Source: Hellea sp.
GTDB taxonomy: Bacteria > Pseudomonadota > Alphaproteobacteria > Caulobacterales > Maricaulaceae
Assembly: GCA_020628425.1 (NCBI GenBank)
Contig: JAHDEZ010000002.1
Location: forward strand, 53,538-117,537
Direction of reading: 5' to 3'
Length of the DNA: 64,000 nt
The translations under genes were made by a program, and so were the position numbers. Below, piece after piece: positions 56,696-64,000 of this stretch. Under the pieces are notes generated by a model. It ran no database searches and was not told where the DNA came from. It saw only the letters and a list, made by a program, of their open reading frames with translations. Position 1 is the stretch's first letter. Every line of letters starts with the position of its first letter.

Positions 56696-57322
56696 ATGAA
56701 ATTCAAAATTGGATTTGTATTAGGTGTCGCTGCTTTGACTGTCGCTGCACCGATTACAGCATCAGCTCATGATAATGGCTACTATCATCAGCATCAGCGC
56801 GACGGCGGAAACCGTTTGATTGGCGCAGCTATCGGAGCCGTAGCAGGCGGCGTTTTGGGATCAAATCTGGCAGCGGGTGATGTTCAACAAGAAGGCACAG
56901 CTTTAGGCGCAGTTCTGGGCGGTGTCGCTGGATATGCCATCGCTGGGAGTGGAAGTTCTAATCGTGGCTATTATGGCGGCAATTATTACAATGGCGGTTA
57001 CTATAATTCCGGATATAACGGAGGTTACTACCCGTCTCAAAGCTATAGCTATCCAACATATCGGACCAGCTATTCATACCCGTCATATAGAACGAGCTAT
57101 TATTCTTATCCGTCCTACCGGACGAGCTATCACTCATATCCATCCTATCGGACGAATTACTATCCCCGACCTTACTATGGCGGAAGCAATTATTACAGCC
57201 GCCCTGGGATTACGATTTCACTTGGCAGCGGTAGTTATTATCGTCCGAGTTACACGAATTACTACCGTAATCATTACAATAACCGCCGTCGGCACCATCA
57301 TAACCACCGCCGACGTTGGTAA
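56696..57322 (+). CDS. Exported glycine-zipper protein with Tyr/Ser/Pro-rich repeats
   Basis: Zipper 'IGAAIGAVAGGVLGSNLAAGDVQQEGTALGAVLGGVAGYAIAGSGS'; repeated 'SYPSYRTSY'. Confidence 0.82.
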   Translation: MKFKIGFVLGVAALTVAAPITASAHDNGYYHQHQRDGGNRLIGAAIGAVAGGVLGSNLAAGDVQQEGTALGAVLGGVAGYAIAGSGSSNRGYYGGNYYNGGYYNSGYNGGYYPSQSYSYPTYRTSYSYPSYRTSYYSYPSYRTSYHSYPSYRTNYYPRPYYGGSNYYSRPGITISLGSGSYYRPSYTNYYRNHYNNRRRHHHNHRRRW

Positions 57323-57330
57323 CGTCATCA

Positions 57331-57355
57331 AGCCCGGTTCGCCGGGCTATTTTTT
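57331..57355. terminator. Terminator hairpin between convergent genes
   Basis: AGCCCGG-TTCG-CCGGGCTATTTTTT; overlaps the 3' end of the tlyA-like gene. Confidence 0.82.
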
Positions 57356-58078
57356 GCGCGCAAATAATAGAAACTCCGTATTTCCATCCCCACCGGTAAC
57401 GGGCGAAATATCAGTGGATTCTACTATCCATCCGATAGTCGCGACCCAGTTTTGAAACTGCTCAAAGAACGACCTAGCAATCTCTATATCTTTTACAAGG
57501 CCACCGCGTCCGATATTTTCAGGCCCCACTTCGAATTGTGGTTTGAATAAAGTCAACAAAATAGCCCCTTTACCAACCAGGCTCATTGGCCGCTCCAATA
57601 CCTTGGCTGCTGAAATGAAGCTCGCATCACAAACAATAAGCTCAGGCAAATCTGAAAAATTTTTGGCCACAAGTCCACGGGCATCAGTGCTCTCCATGAC
57701 CACAACACGGTTATCATTACGTAATTTCTCATGAAGCTGATCGCGCCCGACATCTACAGCATATATGCGGGCGGCACCATGACTCAGTAAAACGTCTGTG
57801 AAGCCGCCAGTGGATGCGCCAACATCGAGACAAATTTTATCTTTAATATGGGCTTTAAACTGCGCGATGGCATAGGCCAGTTTCATCCCACCGCGCGAGA
57901 CCCAGGGATGCTCAATAGCCGCGTTAATGACGGCATCCGCAGGAACTTTAGAAGCCGGTTTTCTGGCTATTTGACCATTGACTTCGACCTTGCCGGCCCT
58001 AATCGCTGACGCCGCCCGGGCACGGCTTTCATAATAACCATTTTCAAATAAATATGTGTCGAGTCTGATTTTGCTCAA
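57347..58078 (-). CDS. tlyA: TlyA-family rRNA methyltransferase/hemolysin
   Basis: S4 domain 'RLDTYLFENGYYESRARAASAIRAGKVEVNG', FtsJ-like 'CLDVGASTGGFTDVLLSHGA'. Confidence 0.92.
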   Translation of the reverse strand: MSKIRLDTYLFENGYYESRARAASAIRAGKVEVNGQIARKPASKVPADAVINAAIEHPWVSRGGMKLAYAIAQFKAHIKDKICLDVGASTGGFTDVLLSHGAARIYAVDVGRDQLHEKLRNDNRVVVMESTDARGLVAKNFSDLPELIVCDASFISAAKVLERPMSLVGKGAILLTLFKPQFEVGPENIGRGGLVKDIEIARSFFEQFQNWVATIGWIVESTDISPVTGGDGNTEFLLFARKK

Positions 58079-58080
58079 GA

Positions 58081-60015
58081 TCAGGCCAGCTGGCTTTGAC
58101 TATCAGCTTGGCGAAGATCTAGAACCTTGAAGACTTCTTCAACAATGCCATCCGCATGCAATCCGGCTTGTTCGTACATTTTGGCTGGTTTGTCTTGATC
58201 AATAAATGTATCAGGCAAAACCATAGTTCTGATTTTCAAACCGTAATCCAGGCGACCATCCTTGGCCAATGCCTGCAACACGTAAGCCCCAAATCCACCG
58301 ATCGAGCCCTCTTCGATTGTGATGAGAACTTCATGTTCATCTGCCAATCGCCGCAGGAGTTCCATATCCAATGGCTTAGCGAAGCGTGCATCCGCTACCG
58401 TTGTCGACAGGCCCATTATATCAAGTTTCTCCGCCGCCTTCATGGCCTCACCAAGTCGCGTACCATAAGAGAGCAAAGCGACCCGACTGCCCTCCCGTAA
58501 TACCCGTCCTTTACCGATTTCCAGCGGTTCAGGATCTTCGGGAATTGAAATACCCGTGGCTTCGCCCCTTGCATATCTAAATGCAATCGGCCCAGAATCG
58601 TGTCGAGCCGCTGTCACAACCATGCGTGCCAAATCAGCTTCATCAGCTGCAGCCATTACGGTGAAATTCGGCAGACAGCCCAGATAGGCAATATCAAAAG
58701 CCCCTGCATGGGTCGGACCGTCCGCCCCGACCAGGCCAGCCCGGTCGAGGGCAAAACGCACGGGCAAGTTTTGAATGGCAACATCATGAACAACCTGATC
58801 ATATCCACGCTGCAGGAACGTCGAATATATAGCCGCAAAAGGTCTGTAGCCTTCAGCAGCCATACCTGCTGCAAAAGTCACGGCATGTTGCTCTGCAATG
58901 CCAACATCGAACATGCGATCAGGGAAACGGTCTTCGAATAGATTAAGTCCGGTGCCGCTCGGCATAGCCGCGGTGATTCCGACAATCCTGTCATCCTTTT
59001 CTGCAGCTTTTATGAGTTGGTCCGCGAAAACACGTGTGTAACTCGGTGCATTGGCTTTGGCCTTGCTTTGTACGCCTGTCACCACATTAAATTTGGACAC
59101 GCCGTGATATTTATCGGCTGAATTTTCAGCCGGGGCATAGCCCTTGCCTTTTTGTGTAACCACATGGACAAGCACGGGGCCGTTCTTCATATTTTTGACA
59201 TTCTCTAAGACGGGTAAAAGATGATCAAGATCATGTCCGTCCACGGGGCCCACGTAATAGAACCCCAGTTCTTCGAACCAAGTCCCGCCTGTGACCATAC
59301 CGCGGCTATATTCTTCGGCCTTTTTAGCTGTATTCTTTATTTTGCGCGGCGCGTCCTTGACGATGCTTTTGGCAAAACCGCGAACAGCCTGATAACCACC
59401 ACTTGAAACGATGCGAGCCAGCAGAGCACTCATCGCCCCTACAGGCGGCGCTATGGACATATCGTTATCATTGAGTATGACAATCATCCGAGAATCTGTC
59501 GCACCCGCATTATTCATGGCCTCATAGGCCATGCCGGCCGTAATAGCTCCGTCGCCAATAACACTAATAATGTGATTGTCTTTCCCAGCCAGATCACGAG
59601 CCGTAGCAAAACCTAATCCCGCGGAGATGGAGGTTGACGAATGTGCAGCGCCGAATGGGTCATATTCGCTCTCGGCGCGCTTGGTAAAACCGGACAAGCC
59701 GCCACCCTGCCTCAGGGTCCGAATGCGGTCACGACGACCGGTCAATACTTTATGAGGGTAGCACTGATGCCCAACATCCCAGATAAGGATATCGTCGGGC
59801 GTGTTAAAAACATGATGAAGGGCGACAGTTAGCTCAACCACGCCTAGACCGGCGCCCAAATGACCGCCTGTCACAGAAACCGCATCAATAACTTCTGTAC
59901 GGAGTTCATCGGCGAGCTGTTTTAACTCTTCCTTCGAAAACTCCCGCATTTGAGCCGGGTATTTGACCTTATCCAATAATGGCGTTTCAGGCATGGCGCT
60001 CTCTTGTCTTTTCAA
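58081..60015 (-). CDS. dxs: 1-deoxy-D-xylulose-5-phosphate synthase
   Basis: '[49 protein letters not shown]', '[20 protein letters not shown]', '[22 protein letters not shown]'. Confidence 0.96.
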   Translation of the reverse strand: MKRQESAMPETPLLDKVKYPAQMREFSKEELKQLADELRTEVIDAVSVTGGHLGAGLGVVELTVALHHVFNTPDDILIWDVGHQCYPHKVLTGRRDRIRTLRQGGGLSGFTKRAESEYDPFGAAHSSTSISAGLGFATARDLAGKDNHIISVIGDGAITAGMAYEAMNNAGATDSRMIVILNDNDMSIAPPVGAMSALLARIVSSGGYQAVRGFAKSIVKDAPRKIKNTAKKAEEYSRGMVTGGTWFEELGFYYVGPVDGHDLDHLLPVLENVKNMKNGPVLVHVVTQKGKGYAPAENSADKYHGVSKFNVVTGVQSKAKANAPSYTRVFADQLIKAAEKDDRIVGITAAMPSGTGLNLFEDRFPDRMFDVGIAEQHAVTFAAGMAAEGYRPFAAIYSTFLQRGYDQVVHDVAIQNLPVRFALDRAGLVGADGPTHAGAFDIAYLGCLPNFTVMAAADEADLARMVVTAARHDSGPIAFRYARGEATGISIPEDPEPLEIGKGRVLREGSRVALLSYGTRLGEAMKAAEKLDIMGLSTTVADARFAKPLDMELLRRLADEHEVLITIEEGSIGGFGAYVLQALAKDGRLDYGLKIRTMVLPDTFIDQDKPAKMYEQAGLHADGIVEEVFKVLDLRQADSQSQLA

Positions 60016-60020
60016 CCGAG

Positions 60021-60854
60021 CTAATGCGTGCGGTTCAATACATAGTCAACCGTATCAGACAGAATTTGGGCATTTTGTCCAAAGGGTTCAAGGCGTCCTT
60101 TTGCCCTACCTGCCAATATGGTTGCTTTTTCTTTAGCGCCCTCAAGACCAAGGATTGACACAAATGTGGCTTTTCCAAGGTTTTTGTCCTTTTTGACAGC
60201 TTTTCCCATGATTTCGGGATCGCCAGTCTCATCTAAAATATCATCTGTAATCTGAAATAAGAGACCTAGATCCCCCGCATAATTTTCAAGATTTTTCTGA
60301 AGTTCGGTCGACGCACCGCCAATTATAGCACCTGCATAGGAAGCATACCGAATGAGCGCTCCGGTTTTGAGAGCTTGAAGTTTCTGGATGGCCTCAAGAC
60401 TTTGCACCGTCTCAGCTGCCATTATATCCAAAACCTGCCCCCCGATCATACCCCGTACTCCGGCGGCATTGGACAGTTCAGTAACAAGGCCCAGACGCTT
60501 ATCCGAACTTAAATTCAACCCGCCCAAAATATTGAAAGCTTCAGTTAACAACCCGTCTCCCGCCAAAACGGCAATGGCTTCATCATAAGCCCTGTGAACA
60601 GTCGGTTTGCCTCGCCGCAAATCATCGTCATCCATACAGGGCAAGTCATCGTGAATCAGGGAATAGACATGTACGCACTCCAGGGCAGCACCTGCACGCA
60701 TCAATACTGATTCGTCGGCACCAAAAATTCGTCCTGTTTGCAAGAGTAGAAACGGCCGGATTCGTTTACCCCCACCCAAAGCTGCATAACGCATGGCTTC
60801 TGTGACAATATCGGGACTATCTTCGTGCGGGTACAAAACTTCATCCAGAACCAT
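60021..60854 (-). CDS. ispA: Farnesyl/geranylgeranyl diphosphate synthase (polyprenyl synthetase)
   Basis: '[11 protein letters not shown]', FARM '[19 protein letters not shown]', SARM 'QITDDILD'; N-terminus possibly extends upstream. Confidence 0.93.
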   Translation of the reverse strand: MVLDEVLYPHEDSPDIVTEAMRYAALGGGKRIRPFLLLQTGRIFGADESVLMRAGAALECVHVYSLIHDDLPCMDDDDLRRGKPTVHRAYDEAIAVLAGDGLLTEAFNILGGLNLSSDKRLGLVTELSNAAGVRGMIGGQVLDIMAAETVQSLEAIQKLQALKTGALIRYASYAGAIIGGASTELQKNLENYAGDLGLLFQITDDILDETGDPEIMGKAVKKDKNLGKATFVSILGLEGAKEKATILAGRAKGRLEPFGQNAQILSDTVDYVLNRTH

Positions 60855-60911
60855 TTCGAATTGTTTCCGGAAAAGCGATAAAGATTTTTGGACGGTGCTT
60901 ATGGCTTTACC

Positions 60912-61148
60912 TTAGCTATCGAACTCGGTCGTGCCAGCATTTCCTTGCCCGTCCAGCACAATCTTTTCGACCTTTAGCTGAGCATTTTTCAGCTTGCCTT
61001 CGCAATGCGCCTTGAGCTCGGCGCCACGTTGATAAATAGAAATACTTTCGTCCAGCAAAGCATCGCCGCGCTCCAGTTTTTCAACGATGGCTTCCAGCTC
61101 TGCAAGCGCTTCTTCGAAGCTCATATCTTTAATGGGTTTATCGCTCAT
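60912..61148 (-). CDS. xseB: Exodeoxyribonuclease VII small subunit
   Basis: 'MSFEEALAELEAIVEKLERGDALLDESISIYQRGAELKAHCEGKLKNAQLKVEKI'. Confidence 0.95.
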   Translation of the reverse strand: MSDKPIKDMSFEEALAELEAIVEKLERGDALLDESISIYQRGAELKAHCEGKLKNAQLKVEKIVLDGQGNAGTTEFDS

Positions 61149-61158
61149 TCCAGCTCTT

Positions 61159-61737
61159 TCACTCTTTTATCATTATCCGGTGGTTCCAGTGTTGGTCACC
61201 GTTTTCACTAACACATGTCCAGCCACGCCGCTTAAGCCGAACCTTTAGCATACGATTATACCAACCATGTGCCGTAACCAAAACAGTTTTTCCGCCTTTG
61301 GCATGTTCAGCTAGTTTATCGGCCATTCGAACCGCTCTGATACGGGCATCTCGATGGCTTTCCAATCCTCCGGTATAGCCCACATACCAAACACAGCGGG
61401 AAATAACGCCCCAACCCCTGGGGCGGAACTTTATAGGCCCTAAATGGGGCGACGGTAAAGCTGCCTCGACCAAATCCGCGTCAACAATATCCGGCGGCTG
61501 GTTTCGCAAAAGCTCTGCAGTTTCTATAGCGCGTCTAAGAGGGCTGGAAACGACAAGATCGGCCTCTTCGGCCAGCTTTAGCACCTCGAGGGGAACGTTT
61601 TGTTCTTCCGTCAGTCCCCCTTCATCATATTGCTGCCACCAGTTACGATATTCCCGCCATGTCAGCCAGACAGAGCGGGACAATGCAGGCTTCCCGTGCC
61701 TGACCAATATGATTCTGTCTTGGGACATATGAGACAT
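61159..61737 (-). CDS. Histidine phosphatase family protein
   Basis: 'IILVRHGKPALSR' RHG motif, 'SSPLRRAIETAELL', 'VLVTAHGWYNRML'. Confidence 0.85.
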   Translation of the reverse strand: MSHMSQDRIILVRHGKPALSRSVWLTWREYRNWWQQYDEGGLTEEQNVPLEVLKLAEEADLVVSSPLRRAIETAELLRNQPPDIVDADLVEAALPSPHLGPIKFRPRGWGVISRCVWYVGYTGGLESHRDARIRAVRMADKLAEHAKGGKTVLVTAHGWYNRMLKVRLKRRGWTCVSENGDQHWNHRIMIKE

Positions 61738-61794
61738 CCCTATGAGATTTATCCCGGGTGTCGAGTCAATTCAAAGGGCAGATGAAAAAAGTGA

Positions 61795-62868
61795 TTACCG
61801 GATTGGTGTAAAGAAGCGTTTCTTAGCGCAATGGACACCCTCGCCAGGTTTTTGACACCGATAACGAGAGAACAAAATCAAGTCGGCCCGGCCAATCACA
61901 TAGTTCATATGCACCATGCCAGGTCCTGAATTTTCCGGGTCCCATTCTTTGACCTCGGCCCGACTATCAGCTGAACCATCTCGATTATCGCCCATGAAAA
62001 ACACATGGTTCTCTGGTACTTCCAGAACATCCGTATTGTCATGAGGCAGTTTCTCATGGCGCACCTGACCAGACGTTCGAGATTTATGTACAATATAGCT
62101 GTCTCCACGTTCATAAATCAAATGCGGTTCTTCTTCGCCATCAAACTGCTCTTCATAGACCTTAACGTTTAACCGAGATTTGTCTTTATAAGCGTGATAA
62201 CTTCGTTCGTCGATCTCGGTACGCTCAATCTGTTTGTCATTAATATATAAACGACCATTTCGCATGACAATCTTGTCGCCAGGAAGCCCAACAACGCGCT
62301 TGATCATGACAATTTTCTGATAAGGATGGCGGAAAACCACAACATCACCCCGCTTTGGCAAGCGAGAGAAAATGCGCCCTTCTGGCAGTGGAATATGATG
62401 CAATCCTAATGGAAGAGAATGACGGGAATAACCATAAGCATATTTAGCGGCATAAAGATGATCCCCGACCTCTAATGTAGGCTGCATGCTCTCACTAGGA
62501 ATTTTGTAGTGACCAAAAATAGTGGTCCAGAAGACAATCAAAAAGGCAGCCAACTTCAACAGAAATGGAATCTCAGCCACGATTTTTTGACCCAGCGTAC
62601 GATTATCTTCTTCATTCTTTTCGTCTTTGGGTTTTTTCTTTTTCTTACGCTTAGATTTCGGCTCTTCTTCTACCAACTCTTCGTGCGTTTTCTCATCCGG
62701 CTTGTCCTCGGACTTATCTTGCCCTTTATCGTTTTTTTCCTCGGGCTTTTCAGCGTCATCCCCAGCCCTTTCCTCAACGACATCCTTATCCATCACGGGT
62801 TCGTTTTCAGCTTCGGCCGTTTTCTTGGGATCCAGATCGTCTTCAGGATTATTTGTTTCGCCAGTCAT
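61795..62868 (-). CDS. lepB: Signal peptidase I with a charged N-terminal extension
   Basis: 'KIPSESMQPTLEVGD' (Ser), 'MIKRVVGLPGDKIVMRNGRLYIN' (Lys), 'HVFFMGDNRDGSADSR'; start chosen at 'MTGETNNPED' (ORF track 62904). Confidence 0.93.
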   Translation of the reverse strand: MTGETNNPEDDLDPKKTAEAENEPVMDKDVVEERAGDDAEKPEEKNDKGQDKSEDKPDEKTHEELVEEEPKSKRKKKKKPKDEKNEEDNRTLGQKIVAEIPFLLKLAAFLIVFWTTIFGHYKIPSESMQPTLEVGDHLYAAKYAYGYSRHSLPLGLHHIPLPEGRIFSRLPKRGDVVVFRHPYQKIVMIKRVVGLPGDKIVMRNGRLYINDKQIERTEIDERSYHAYKDKSRLNVKVYEEQFDGEEEPHLIYERGDSYIVHKSRTSGQVRHEKLPHDNTDVLEVPENHVFFMGDNRDGSADSRAEVKEWDPENSGPGMVHMNYVIGRADLILFSRYRCQKPGEGVHCAKKRFFTPIR

Positions 62869-62979
62869 GAAAAGAGCTAATTCCTGCTTTTGATGTAAAA
62901 TCAAGTTAGATATTTTTCATGAAAGGCCTTATAGGCAAGGCCCTGCTGACGCAAACGGTTTTACAAGAGAAAGGCTGAC

Positions 62980-63921
62980 TTGCCTAAAATTGCGAACATA
63001 ACGTCAAAAAACCTGGAAGAGGCCGCCGAGATTTTAACTTCTGGCGGGCTTGTCGCTTTGCCGACAGAAACCGTCTACGGCTTGGCAGCCCATGCCCTGC
63101 AGGACAAAGCGGTACGGCGTGTTTACGCTGTCAAAGGCCGACCGTCACATAATCCGCTGATTGTCCATATTATGGATTCAGCCCATGCTGAGCATTGGGC
63201 AAAGGTGAACTCTATGGCCCGCACTCTCATTCAGGCCTTCTGGCCCGGCCCACTCACTTTAGTGCTTCCTAAATCGAGCAGATCTGTAAGCCGAATTGCG
63301 GGTGCCGAGTTAGAAACAGTTGCGCTCCGTTGTCCGAAAACAACGTGGGCAACAGCATTTAAAAATTTCGGTTTTGACGGACCCTTAGTTATGCCAAGCG
63401 CCAATCGTTCTGGTCATGTCAGTCCAACAACCGCTCAACACGTCGCAGACGATCTTGGCGACAAGGTCGACATGATATTAGACGGCGGCGAATGTCAAAA
63501 CGGTATTGAGTCCACTGTTCTAAAAATCGAAGAAGATCATGCGATCGTTTTACGTCCGGGCGCCATCCCGGCAGAAGAATTCGTGCCCTTTATTTCCGAC
63601 CTAAGACTGGCATCAAAACCGGGCAAACTTATCGCGCCCGGCATGATGAAAAGCCATTATGCTCCCAAAGCCCATGTCAGGCTCGATGCCACAAACAAAC
63701 GAGCAGGAGAGAATTACATTGCTTTTGGCCCGACAGATTTGGAAGCCGATTTCAACATTTCACCGACCGGCGATTTGAAAGAAGCCGCTCGCAACCTCTA
63801 TAGTGCCTTGCGGCTATTGGACAATAAGGATGTCATCGCTGTCGCGCCTGTTCCTACAGAAGGATTAGGCGCTGCTATTAATGACAGGCTCAGACGTGCC
63901 GCGGCGAATAAGGAGCATTAG
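62980..63921 (+). CDS. L-threonylcarbamoyladenylate synthase (TsaC/Sua5)
   Basis: 'GGLVALPTETVYGLAAHALQDKAVRRVYAVKGRPSHNPLIVHI', 'SANRSGHVSPTTAQHVADDL', C-terminal Sua5 domain 'APGMMKSHYAPKA'; TTG start. Confidence 0.93.
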   Translation: MPKIANITSKNLEEAAEILTSGGLVALPTETVYGLAAHALQDKAVRRVYAVKGRPSHNPLIVHIMDSAHAEHWAKVNSMARTLIQAFWPGPLTLVLPKSSRSVSRIAGAELETVALRCPKTTWATAFKNFGFDGPLVMPSANRSGHVSPTTAQHVADDLGDKVDMILDGGECQNGIESTVLKIEEDHAIVLRPGAIPAEEFVPFISDLRLASKPGKLIAPGMMKSHYAPKAHVRLDATNKRAGENYIAFGPTDLEADFNISPTGDLKEAARNLYSALRLLDNKDVIAVAPVPTEGLGAAINDRLRRAAANKEH

Positions 63922-63924
63922 GTT

Positions 63925-64000
63925 ATGGGTGTCGCCAAGCTAAAATCTGCTCTGTCGGACAACGCCTGGACAGACGACCCGGATATCATCGCACCTTGGT
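63925..64000 (+). CDS. N-terminal fragment, possibly FAD-binding oxidoreductase (truncated by window edge)
   Basis: 'MGVAKLKSALSDNAWTDDPDIIAPW...' resembles N-termini of FAD-linked D-lactate/glycolate-oxidase-type proteins; only about 25 aa visible. Confidence 0.4.
   Translation, partial: MGVAKLKSALSDNAWTDDPDIIAPW

Noticed and set aside
62509-62893. Hydrophobic plus-strand ORFs over the lepB N-terminus
   Set aside because: The antisense of Glu/Lys-rich codons gives Phe/Leu/Ser-rich sequence; artefact of composition.

Overview
The window is 64 kb of alphaproteobacterial chromosome, with a gene repertoire and operon layouts resembling Caulobacterales/Maricaulales (an inference from gene content only). 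It is gene-dense and mostly housekeeping. I see no rRNA, tRNA, CRISPR array, transposase or prophage. Recognisable loci: a bacterial sphingolipid operon (fatty-acid ligase, SDR/epimerase, ACP, serine palmitoyltransferase) beside a truncated lipid-kinase-like C-terminus and a Tam41-like nucleotidyltransferase; metF with an ArsR-methyltransferase fusion; a MauG/CCP-type lipoprotein; an RTX protein; ettA; pyk; typA; pepN; glnE with an HK-RR-DegP run; a second HK-RR-PepSY run; pdxH; aroC; tlyA-dxs-ispA-xseB; lepB; tsaC/Sua5. Most unusual signals: (1) a secreted glycine-zipper protein at 55096-56535 with 45 consecutive hexapeptide repeats (810 nt = 45 x 18, no indel), next to other glycine-zipper paralogs; (2) the Tam41-like/lipid-kinase pair beside the sphingolipid operon, suggesting a possible CDP-ceramide headgroup route; (3) an apparent deletion-fusion remnant of a small membrane protein and an ECF sigma factor at about 29.7-30.2 kb; (4) several exact palindromes upstream of genes (pyk, xre). 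All family calls come from reading motifs; no database search was run.
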